Positions 9,299-16,603 of a stretch of DNA of 64,000 bases are shown here, piece by piece. Every line of letters begins with the position of its first letter. The stretch's first letter is position 1. A model generated the notes under the pieces. That model was not told the DNA's origin. It did not search any database and was given only the letters and a program-made list of their open reading frames with translations. Origin of the DNA: Anderseniella sp039978075 (lineage in GTDB: Bacteria > Pseudomonadota > Alphaproteobacteria > Rhizobiales > Aestuariivirgaceae); contig JBDWCA010000002.1 in NCBI GenBank assembly GCA_039978075.1, positions 620,001-684,000 on the forward strand. Reading direction: 5' to 3'. The position numbers were made by a program, and so were the translations under genes.

Positions 9299-9589
9299 AT
9301 GATCAAATCCGAACTTATTCAGGAGATTGCAATACGCCATCCGCACCTGTTTCATCGCGACGTCGAGCGTATCGTAAACACTGTTTTTGATGAAATCACC
9401 GGTGCCATGGCAGAAGAAAACCGGGTTGAGTTGCGGGGCTTCGGCGCGTTCTCGGTGAAGCAGCGCGACGCCCGCCAGGGTCGTAATCCGCGTACCGGAG
9501 AGCCGGTAAAAGTGGAGGCCAAGCGCGTTCCGTTTTTCAAGACCGGCAAGGAGTTGCGTGAGCGTCTCAATGGCGGCAAAGACGTATAA
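9299..9589 (+). CDS. ihfB: Integration host factor subunit beta
   Basis: This 96-aa nucleoid protein bends DNA as a heterodimer with IHF-alpha. It has the MIKSELIQEIA start, VELRGFGAFSVKQRDARQGR with the strand that enters the minor groove, and RNPRTGEPVKV containing the conserved proline-tipped arm. A GAGGGGGG stretch upstream serves as ribosome binding site. It sits between sppA and a lapA-like gene, as usual in rhizobia. The frame is open earlier (to 9182), but the family start is at 9299. Confidence 0.95.
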   Translation: MIKSELIQEIAIRHPHLFHRDVERIVNTVFDEITGAMAEENRVELRGFGAFSVKQRDARQGRNPRTGEPVKVEAKRVPFFKTGKELRERLNGGKDV

Positions 9590-9657
9590 GAGACCGTGAT
9601 GGTCCGTCACATTTGAACGGGCCGGGTTGATGGCATTCTGGAACAGGCATAATTGTC

Positions 9658-9996
9658 GTGACGGCAAAACGCATAATTTCGTGGATCATTGGTGCGCCGG
9701 TTGCAGTTGCACTGGTCAGTTTTGCCGTTGCCAATCGCCACTGGACAGATGTGTCATTTGACCCGATCAACAAGGCCGATCCGTGGCTGGCGATCTCGAT
9801 GCCAATCTATCTGTTGCTGTTTGCCGGCGTATTTATCGGCATGATTGTCGGTGGAGTTGTTGTATGGCTTAGGCAGGGAAAGTGGCGCAAGGCGGCACGG
9901 TTGGCCCAGACCGCCAAACCGGACGTTCCCACCGAACGTAAACCCAGTGACGCAACAGGTCTCGTTCCCGTTGTGAACCAGAATAACCAGGCCTGA
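9658..9996 (+). CDS. lapA: LapA-domain (DUF1049) membrane protein
   Basis: This 112-aa protein starts at a GTG. It has two membrane segments (about residues 7-25 and 48-70) and a short basic cytoplasmic tail, the layout of LapA/YciS proteins. In gammaproteobacteria LapA works with LapB in controlling LPS synthesis. No lapB neighbour is seen here, so a role in the envelope is inference from the family. It lies between ihfB and pyrF. Confidence 0.75.
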   Translation: MTAKRIISWIIGAPVAVALVSFAVANRHWTDVSFDPINKADPWLAISMPIYLLLFAGVFIGMIVGGVVVWLRQGKWRKAARLAQTAKPDVPTERKPSDATGLVPVVNQNNQA

Positions 9997-10037
9997 CGAC
10001 TCCATCCGTGGTGTCAGGTTGAAATCCAAGAGATGCC

Positions 10038-10736
10038 ATGTTCCAGAACCCGATTTGTGTTGCGCTAGACACGCCCGACCCGGCACTTGCTGCTGCGATG
10101 GCCGGGCGATTGAAAGGCCATGTCGGCATGGCCAAAGTCGGCATGGAGTTGTTCTATCGGGCAGGCCGGGCCGGATATGAGCAGGTCGCCGCGCAAGGCG
10201 TGCCGCTGTTTCTCGATCTCAAATTGCACGACATACCCAATACCGTGGCGCAGGGCCTGACCTCGCTGATCTCGCTGGTCCCGGCGCCGGCGATTGTCAA
10301 CGTCCATGCCTCGGGTGGACCGGCCATGCTGGAAGCAGCGGCCGGGGCGGTTGGCGGCAAAGCCAAACTTATCGCAGTGACCATCCTGACCAGCCTGTCG
10401 GATAGTGATATTCATGCTGCCGGGTTTGATCCCGCATCAGACACGGCCGAGACAGCAGTAAAGCTGGCACAGCTGTCAAAACAATCCGGTCTCGACGGGG
10501 TTGTGTGTTCACCACACGACATCGCAGCCATCAAGGCTGCCTGCGGCGCAGATTTCATGACGGTTGTGCCAGGCGTGCGTCCGGCAGGTGCTGATGTGCA
10601 GGATCAGAAACGCATCGCCACACCGCGCACAGCGCGTGCCGATGGGGCCGATGTCCTGGTTATCGGGCGTCCGATCACCCAGGCTGATGACCCGGTTGCG
10701 GCAGCTGCCGCGATTGCCGCCAGCATGGAAGGATGA
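10038..10736 (+). CDS. pyrF: Orotidine 5'-phosphate decarboxylase
   Basis: This 232-aa TIM-barrel enzyme makes UMP from OMP, the last step of pyrimidine synthesis. It shows ICVALDTPDPALA at the N-terminus, the catalytic FLDLKLHDIPNTVAQ (Lys/Asp tetrad, residues about 55-69), VTILTSLSD, and TVVPGVRPAGADVQDQKR near the C-terminal phosphate site. It is followed 4 bp later by trpF, suggesting cotranscription. Confidence 0.97.
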   Translation: MFQNPICVALDTPDPALAAAMAGRLKGHVGMAKVGMELFYRAGRAGYEQVAAQGVPLFLDLKLHDIPNTVAQGLTSLISLVPAPAIVNVHASGGPAMLEAAAGAVGGKAKLIAVTILTSLSDSDIHAAGFDPASDTAETAVKLAQLSKQSGLDGVVCSPHDIAAIKAACGADFMTVVPGVRPAGADVQDQKRIATPRTARADGADVLVIGRPITQADDPVAAAAAIAASMEG

Positions 10737-10740
10737 TCCT

Positions 10741-11394
10741 GTGAGCAAGACCAAGATCAAGGTTTGCGGACTGTCTGACCCGACCCATGTGCGCACCGCG
10801 GTTGAGGCGGGTGCCGATTATGTGGGGTTCATGTTTTATGAGCCCAGTCCCAGAAATGTTTCAACCCAGGTAGCGCAGGGACTTGCCACTCTGGCGCGGG
10901 GGCGCTCGAAAATCGTGGCGATTGTCGTCGATGCCGACGATGTGCTGATCGACCGGATCAATGCCGAGGTGAAACCAGATTTCTTTCAGGCGCACGGGTC
11001 CGAGACGCCGGACCGCATTGGTGAAATTCATATCCGCACCGGTGTTCCGGTGATCAAGGCCATCAAGGTTTCGGATGCCACGGATATAGAGGCAGCGGGC
11101 GCCTACACAGATGTCGCCGCGATGGTGTTGTTTGACGCCAAGGCGCCTGACACCCTGGCCAATGCGTTGCCCGGCGGCAACGGGATTTCGTTCGACTGGA
11201 ACCTGCTGCCCGGCGGCGGCTTGCGCAACGGTTTCATGCTGTCGGGCGGGCTTGAAGCGGACAATGTGGCTGATGCGATCTCCGTCACCGGTGCACCGGC
11301 AGTCGATGTTTCATCCGGGGTTGAAACTGCACCCGGTGTGAAGGATGACGCAGCCATCGTGAAATTCATTGAGGCCGTGCGCCAGCACGGGTAG
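10741..11394 (+). CDS. trpF: Phosphoribosylanthranilate isomerase
   Basis: TrpF converts phosphoribosylanthranilate to CdRP in tryptophan synthesis. The 217-aa barrel starts at a GTG four bases after pyrF with KIKVCGLSDPTHV (catalytic Cys), followed by GADYVGFMFYEPSPRNVS and, near the C-terminus, FMLSGGLEADNVADAI and AVDVSSGVETAPGVKD, which bind phosphate. The frame is open upstream inside pyrF, but the family start is here. trpB follows after an 82-bp gap. Confidence 0.96.
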   Translation: MSKTKIKVCGLSDPTHVRTAVEAGADYVGFMFYEPSPRNVSTQVAQGLATLARGRSKIVAIVVDADDVLIDRINAEVKPDFFQAHGSETPDRIGEIHIRTGVPVIKAIKVSDATDIEAAGAYTDVAAMVLFDAKAPDTLANALPGGNGISFDWNLLPGGGLRNGFMLSGGLEADNVADAISVTGAPAVDVSSGVETAPGVKDDAAIVKFIEAVRQHG

Positions 11395-11476
11395 AACATC
11401 AGGCTTGAGCTGTCTGGAATTTTGAGCAGCACAGTCTTTATCCGGCATTGCCGTGTTGTAATTGAGAGTTGAACAG

Positions 11477-12694
11477 ATGAGTACGACTGCACCGAATTCC
11501 TACCGCACCGGCCCGGATGAAACCGGCCTGTTCGGCATTTACGGCGGCCGCTTTGTTGCCGAAACGCTGATGCCGAACATCCTCGAGCTGGAGGCTGCCT
11601 ACGCAGCGGCCTGCAAGGACCCGGCCTATGAAGGCGAACTGAACGATTTTCTGGAGCATTATGTCGGCCGGCCATCGCCATTGTATTTTGCCGAACGCCT
11701 GACCGAGCACCTCGGTGGTGCGAAGATCTACTTCAAGCGCGACGAGCTGAACCATACCGGAGCGCACAAGATCAACAATGTCATGGGCCAGATTCTGCTG
11801 GCCCGGCGCATGGGAAAGACCCGCATCATAGCCGAAACCGGTGCCGGCCAGCATGGCGTGGCAACGGCAACCGCCTGCGCCCGCTTCGGGCTTGAGTGCA
11901 TCGTCTACATGGGCGCAACGGACGTTGAGCGGCAGGCTCCGAACGTGTTCCGCATGAAACTGCTGGGCGCCGAAGTGATCCCGGTTACATCAGGCCGGTC
12001 GACGCTGAAGGACGCCATGAACGAGGCGCTGCGTGACTGGGTTTCGAATGTGGACGACACGTTCTACTGCATTGGAACGGTTGCCGGACCGCATCCCTAT
12101 CCGGCCATGGTTCGTGACTTCCAGGCCGTCATCGGCAAGGAAACCAAAGAACAGATGCAAAAGCGGGAAGGCCGCCTGCCGGACTCGCTCATTGCAGCCA
12201 TCGGCGGCGGGTCAAATGCCATGGGTCTGTTCCACCCGTTCCTTGACGATGCGTCTGTCGAAATCATTGGTGTCGAAGCCGCCGGGCGCGGTGTCGACAC
12301 AGATGAACATGCGGCCTCGATCACCGGCGGCAGGCCCGGCGTACTGCACGGCAATCGTACGTATCTTTTGATGGATGATGATGGCCAGATCAATGAGGCC
12401 CATTCGATTTCGGCAGGTCTCGATTATCCCGGCATCGGTCCCGAGCACTCCTGGCTGAACGATACCGGGAGGGTCACCTATATCTCCGCAACAGACGACG
12501 AAGCGCTTGAGGCATTCAAGCTGTGCTGCAAGCTGGAGGGTATCATTCCGGCACTTGAACCATGCCATGCATTGGCCAAGGTCATGGAGATAGCGCCGGA
12601 CAAGCCGGCCGATCATCTGATGGTCATGAACATGTGCGGGCGCGGTGACAAGGATATATTCACTGTTGCCGAACATCTGGGGGTGAAACTGTGA
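11477..12694 (+). CDS. trpB: Tryptophan synthase beta chain
   Basis: This 405-aa PLP enzyme condenses indole with serine. The PLP lysine lies in ELNHTGAHKINNVMGQ, and ETGAGQHGVATATACARFGL and IGGGSNAMGLFHPF (phosphate loop) are intact. The upstream TTG at 11462 is in frame, but the ATG at 11477 is the family start. Its stop overlaps the GTG of trpA (GTGA), the usual coupling for a tight alpha2-beta2 complex. Confidence 0.97.
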   Translation: MSTTAPNSYRTGPDETGLFGIYGGRFVAETLMPNILELEAAYAAACKDPAYEGELNDFLEHYVGRPSPLYFAERLTEHLGGAKIYFKRDELNHTGAHKINNVMGQILLARRMGKTRIIAETGAGQHGVATATACARFGLECIVYMGATDVERQAPNVFRMKLLGAEVIPVTSGRSTLKDAMNEALRDWVSNVDDTFYCIGTVAGPHPYPAMVRDFQAVIGKETKEQMQKREGRLPDSLIAAIGGGSNAMGLFHPFLDDASVEIIGVEAAGRGVDTDEHAASITGGRPGVLHGNRTYLLMDDDGQINEAHSISAGLDYPGIGPEHSWLNDTGRVTYISATDDEALEAFKLCCKLEGIIPALEPCHALAKVMEIAPDKPADHLMVMNMCGRGDKDIFTVAEHLGVKL

Positions 12695-13527
12695 GTGCCG
12701 GAACCCGTATTGAAGCCCGTTTTGCCGACTTGAAGGCAGAAGGAAGAGCTGCTCTGGTCACCTTCGTCACCGCCGGTGATCCGGGTTATGACACCTCGCT
12801 TGAATTGCTGCGCGCACTGCCTGGTGCCGGTGCCGACGTCATTGAGCTTGGCATGCCATTTACCGATCCGATGGCGGATGGTCCTGCCATCCAGGCTTCT
12901 TCCCTGCGGGCCCTCGGTGCCGGTCAGAACATGATCAGGACGCTGAAGCTGGTCAGCGAGTTTCGCGAGAGCGACAATGACACACCGATTGTTCTGATGG
13001 GCTATTACAATCCCATCTACATCTACGGGGTGGACCGGTTCATAACAGATGCCAAGGCTGCCGGTGTCGATGGTCTCATCGTCGTTGATCTGCCGCCTGA
13101 GGAAGATCATGAGCTGTGCATCCCGGCGCTGGACAAAGGCCTGAACTTCATCCGGCTGGCCACACCGACAACCGACGACAAGCGCCTGCCGAAAGTGCTC
13201 ACCAATACTTCCGGCTTTGTCTACTATGTGTCGGTAACCGGTATTACCGGCTCCAAGGCGCCGGACATTTCACGGGTCAATGAGGCAGTCAGCCGGATCA
13301 AGCGGCACACGGATTTGCCGGTCGCGGTCGGGTTTGGGGTCAGGACGGCGGAACAGGCTGCCGGTATCGCATCGGGAGCGGATGGCGTGGTGGTCGGCTC
13401 AGCCCTGGTCAACACCATCAAGGAAAGCCTGGACGAAAATGGAACTGCGACGGGCACGACCGTGGCCAATGTGCTAAAACTGGTCAGCGAGCTGGCACAA
13501 GGTGTGCGTCAGGGCAGTAACGGGTAG
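12691..13527 (+). CDS. trpA: Tryptophan synthase alpha chain
   Basis: This 278-aa barrel cleaves indole-3-glycerol phosphate to indole. Motifs are FVTAGDPGYDTSLELL, DVIELGMPFTDPMADGPAIQ with the catalytic glutamate, GLIVVDLPPEE with the catalytic aspartate, and VAVGFGVRTAEQA at the phosphate site. It starts at a GTG overlapping the trpB stop. accD follows after 10 bp, so the tryptophan and fatty-acid genes are probably on one transcript. Confidence 0.97.
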   Translation: MSAGTRIEARFADLKAEGRAALVTFVTAGDPGYDTSLELLRALPGAGADVIELGMPFTDPMADGPAIQASSLRALGAGQNMIRTLKLVSEFRESDNDTPIVLMGYYNPIYIYGVDRFITDAKAAGVDGLIVVDLPPEEDHELCIPALDKGLNFIRLATPTTDDKRLPKVLTNTSGFVYYVSVTGITGSKAPDISRVNEAVSRIKRHTDLPVAVGFGVRTAEQAAGIASGADGVVVGSALVNTIKESLDENGTATGTTVANVLKLVSELAQGVRQGSNG

Positions 13528-13537
13528 GTAGGCGGTT

Positions 13538-14467
13538 ATGAACTGGATCAAGAACTTCGTCAGGCCTAAGATCAGCGGCATTCTCGGCACAAAGCGCGAT
13601 GTACCGGAAAACATGTGGGTGAAATGCCCGGAAACCGGCGAGATGGTGTTCTACCGCGATCTGGAGGCCAACCAGTTCGTTATTCCGCGCTCCGGTTACC
13701 ATATGCGCATGGCGCCAGCAGCTCGCCTCAAGCACACATTCGACGACGAAAAGTGGACTGAGATTGCCCTGCCGGACGTGGTTGTGGATCCACTGAAATT
13801 CCGTGATGAGCGCAAATATGCCGACAGGTTGAAGGAAGCGCGTGCCAAGGCAGACCGCAAGGACGCCATTGTCGCCGGGCGCGGCCATATTGACGGGCTT
13901 GAGGCGATAGCTGTGGTGCAGGATTTTGCCTTTATGGGCGGGTCGCTGGGCATGGCGGCTGGCGAGGGCATTGTTACCGCTATGTTCGAAGCAGCGGACA
14001 ACAAACTCCCGTTGATCCTGTATGCGGCATCAGGTGGCGCGCGCATGCAGGAAGGCATCCTGTCATTGATGCAACTGCCGCGCACGACGGTTGGCGTGCA
14101 GCGGCTGCGCGAGGCAGGTGTGCCCTATATTGTTGTGCTGACCCACCCGACCACCGGTGGTGTTACGGCGTCCTACGCCATGCTGGGCGACATTCACATT
14201 GCAGAGCCAGGTGCGCTGATCGGTTTTGCCGGTCCGCGCGTCATAGAGCAGACCATTCGCGAAAAACTCCCCGACGGGTTCCAGCGTTCGGAGTATCTGC
14301 GCGAACACGGCATGGTCGACATGGTCGTACACCGCCATGAACTGCGAGCCACATTGTCGAATGTGCTGCATATGCTGATGAAGCAGCCGACACCTGCCCG
14401 GGCTGTGCAGTTGCCGCCGCCGGAAGTACCTCAAACCGAAGCAGTACCAGCCGACACCGGAGCCTGA
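13538..14467 (+). CDS. accD: Acetyl-CoA carboxylase carboxyltransferase subunit beta
   Basis: With AccA, this subunit transfers the carboxyl group from biotin to acetyl-CoA. The 309-aa protein has the carboxyltransferase core (GGSLGMAAGEGIVTAMFEAA, YAASGGARMQEGILSLMQ, HPTTGGVTASYAMLGD, FAGPRVIEQTI). The N-terminal zinc ribbon is degenerate: where E. coli has two CxxC pairs, this protein has KCPETGEM and VIPRSGY, so only one cysteine of four remains. I recall the same loss in other rhizobial AccD proteins. The C-terminal tail is Pro-rich. Confidence 0.97.
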   Translation: MNWIKNFVRPKISGILGTKRDVPENMWVKCPETGEMVFYRDLEANQFVIPRSGYHMRMAPAARLKHTFDDEKWTEIALPDVVVDPLKFRDERKYADRLKEARAKADRKDAIVAGRGHIDGLEAIAVVQDFAFMGGSLGMAAGEGIVTAMFEAADNKLPLILYAASGGARMQEGILSLMQLPRTTVGVQRLREAGVPYIVVLTHPTTGGVTASYAMLGDIHIAEPGALIGFAGPRVIEQTIREKLPDGFQRSEYLREHGMVDMVVHRHELRATLSNVLHMLMKQPTPARAVQLPPPEVPQTEAVPADTGA

Positions 14468-14473
14468 TCCGAC

Positions 14474-15823
14474 ATGGCCGTCAGTGATGCCATCCTGATG
14501 CGGCTGCTTGAGCTGCATCCCAAGATAATTGATCTGTCTCTGGACAGGATGTGGCGCCTGCTTGATGCGCTGGGGAACCCGCATCTGGCGCTGCCGCCGG
14601 TTGTGCATATTGCCGGCACCAACGGCAAGGGCTCCACGCTGGCCAGCATGCGCGCCATCATTGAGGCAGCGGGACTGAGTGCGCATGCCTATACCTCACC
14701 GCATCTTGTCAGGTTTCACGAACGCATCTTGCTGGGAGCGCCCGGCGGCGGCAGCCTGATTGCAGAACAGAGGCTTGTCGATCTGCTGGAGGAATGCGAA
14801 CAGGCCAACAAGTCGGAACCGATAACTTTCTTCGAGATAACCACTGCCGCCGCCATGCTGGCGTTTGCCCGCACACCTGCAGATTATGTGCTGCTGGAAG
14901 TGGGGCTTGGCGGCAGGCTGGATGCCACCAATATCATTGCCGACCCGGCGGTGAGCGTGATCACGCCGGTTGACATGGATCATGAACAGTATCTCGGCGA
15001 CACACTGGCGAAAATCGCTGGTGAAAAAGCAGGTATCCTGAAACCGGGACGCCCGGCCTGTATCGGTATTCAGCAGGACGAGGCGCGCGCTGCCATCGAA
15101 ATCGTCGCAGCCAAAGTCGGTGCCGAACTAAAGATCGCCAACCAGGATTTTCAGTGTTTTGAACAGTACGGGCGCATGGTGTTTCAGGACGAAGACGGCT
15201 TGCTTGACCTCGACCTGCCGTCGCTGTCCGGGCGTTTTCAGATCGACAATGCGGGCTTGGCGATCGCAGTCATCAGAACCCTGGACGACAAACGCATTTC
15301 CGCCGACCAGATAGCCACCGGTTTGGCAAATGTGAAATGGTCAGCCCGGATGGAGCGGCTGGAGCCGGGTTACCTGCACACGCTGGTACCTGCCGGTACT
15401 GAAATATGGCTTGATGGTGGGCATAACCCGTCTGCCGGGCGCGCAGTGGCGGCTGCGCTGGCGGACCTGGATGAACACTCACCGCGTCCGCTCATACTGG
15501 TGACCGGCATGCTCAATACAAAACGCGCAGACGGTTATCTCGGTCCGTTTGCCGGTCTGGTGCAAAAGGTCATGGCCATTGCCATTCCGGGTGAGGACAA
15601 CACCATCCCCGCAGTTGAACTGGCACGCGATGCGATTGCGGCGGGACTTGATGCCAGACCCTATGACAGCCTTGAGCATGCCTTGCGCGCAGCCGGTGAG
15701 ATCGCCGGGGGCGACACGCCCGCCCGCATTGTCATTGGCGGATCATTGTACCTTGCCGGCAATGTGCTGGCGCTGCACCGGGATGAAACACCAAGCCAGG
15801 TTTCAGGCACGGCACGCAGGTAG
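14474..15823 (+). CDS. folC: Bifunctional folylpolyglutamate synthase / dihydrofolate synthase
   Basis: This 449-aa Mur-ligase-type enzyme adds glutamate to dihydropteroate and folates. It shows VVHIAGTNGKGSTLASMRAI (P-loop), SAHAYTSPHLVRFHERI, EVGLGGRLDATNI, ITPVDMDHEQYLGDTL with IAGEKAGILKPGRP, and LDGGHNPSAGRA of the C-terminal domain. It follows accD after 6 bp. accD-folC-trxA is a common rhizobial order, with trxA convergent here. Confidence 0.97.
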   Translation: MAVSDAILMRLLELHPKIIDLSLDRMWRLLDALGNPHLALPPVVHIAGTNGKGSTLASMRAIIEAAGLSAHAYTSPHLVRFHERILLGAPGGGSLIAEQRLVDLLEECEQANKSEPITFFEITTAAAMLAFARTPADYVLLEVGLGGRLDATNIIADPAVSVITPVDMDHEQYLGDTLAKIAGEKAGILKPGRPACIGIQQDEARAAIEIVAAKVGAELKIANQDFQCFEQYGRMVFQDEDGLLDLDLPSLSGRFQIDNAGLAIAVIRTLDDKRISADQIATGLANVKWSARMERLEPGYLHTLVPAGTEIWLDGGHNPSAGRAVAAALADLDEHSPRPLILVTGMLNTKRADGYLGPFAGLVQKVMAIAIPGEDNTIPAVELARDAIAAGLDARPYDSLEHALRAAGEIAGGDTPARIVIGGSLYLAGNVLALHRDETPSQVSGTARR

Positions 15824-15855
15824 AGCGCGGTCTTGAATTCAACAGGATCGCGCTC
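15823..15855. terminator. Hairpin between convergent folC and trxA
   Basis: GAGCGCGGTC (15823-15832) pairs with GATCGCGCTC (15846-15855) over 10 bp with one G-T pair. The loop contains the palindrome TTGAATTCAA. It starts on the last base of the folC stop codon. There is no T tract on either strand, so it may be a bidirectional stop or mRNA-protecting hairpin, or a dispersed palindromic repeat. Confidence 0.45.
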
Positions 15856-15894
15856 CACCAGTTCAAAAATCAATTTCAGACCGTCAAATGACTA

Positions 15895-16215
15895 TCAGAT
15901 GGACGCCTTGATCCACTCGGCAATCTTGCCTTTTGGATTGGCGCCGACCTGGGTCGATGCCACTTCACCGCCCTTGAACACCATAAGCGTTGGAATGCCG
16001 CGCACGCCGAACTTCGATGGTACGGACGGGTTTTCGTCAATATTGATCTTGACGATTTTGACGTCCGAGCCAAGCTCGTCGGACAATTCTTCCAAAGACG
16101 GGCCGATCATTTTGCACGGACCGCACCATTCAGCCCAGAAATCCACCACTACGGGCGTGTCGGACTTGATCACATCGTCTTCGAATGAGGCATCCGTGAC
16201 AGCGTTCGTTGCCAT
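15895..16215 (-). CDS. trxA: Thioredoxin 1
   Basis: This 106-aa cytosolic dithiol reductase carries the WAEWCGPCKMIGP active site, the buried Asp in VVVDFWAEW, KINIDENP, and the cis-proline loop GVRGIPTLMVFKGG. The frame is open for 27 more codons upstream, but the ATG at 16215 with AAGG ten bases before it gives the standard start. It is convergent to folC. A palindromic site lies 89-107 bp upstream. Confidence 0.97.
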   Translation of the reverse strand: MATNAVTDASFEDDVIKSDTPVVVDFWAEWCGPCKMIGPSLEELSDELGSDVKIVKINIDENPSVPSKFGVRGIPTLMVFKGGEVASTQVGANPKGKIAEWIKASI

Positions 16216-16303
16216 GTTGCAAAACCTTTCTTGAGAGAGATTTGCCCTGAACTCGAGAGAATCGGCGTCAGTGCAAGAGTTGTACGTAGTGAACAAGTAG
16301 GTA

Positions 16304-16322
16304 TTGACCCGACGCGGGTCAA
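16304..16322 (-). promoter_or_regulatory. 19-bp perfect palindrome upstream of trxA
   Basis: TTGACCCG-ACG-CGGGTCAA has 8-bp perfect arms. Read on the minus strand its first six bases also resemble a -35 hexamer. It lies 89-107 bp before the trxA start and 15 bp from the MITE edge, and could bind a dimeric regulator of trxA. Confidence 0.4.
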
Positions 16323-16336
16323 GTCTCGAAGCCTAA

Positions 16337-16597
16337 TACCAAAGGAAGTAATTATTGACTCATTTGACCGATTTTTCGCGTTTGCTGGCTAGGCATGCTT
16401 CACGCAATGGTCTGTCTGACCACTAGTGGAGCATAACGACGCCCAGCGGACGCGAAAAACCGGCCTTTGGTAGGCCAAATCCGTCCATCTGGTGCGTTGC
16501 GGCGCTTGCCCGATGACCGCATCGCGCTGCGCGCCACGCCTGCCAGAGTGAACGGATTTGACTCCATCAAATGGGTCAATAATTACTTCCTTTGGTA
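16337..16597. mobile_element. MITE-like element, 261 bp, 31-bp terminal inverted repeats, TAA target duplication
   Basis: The ends 16337-16367 and 16567-16597 are inverted repeats matching at 30 of 31 positions, beginning TACCAAAGGAAGTAATTATT. Both are flanked by TAA (16334-16336 and 16598-16600), which looks like a target-site duplication. Further nested inverted repeats lie inside: 16368-16380 with 16451-16463, and 16477-16484 with 16552-16559. The element codes for no transposase. A 72-aa frame on its minus strand (16389-16607) reads out through its right end and is not convincing. It sits between trxA and addA, 7 bp after the addA stop. The TA-containing target suggests mobilisation by an IS630/Tc1-type transposase, which is inference. 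Confidence 0.75.
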
Positions 16598-16603
16598 TAA
16601 CGT

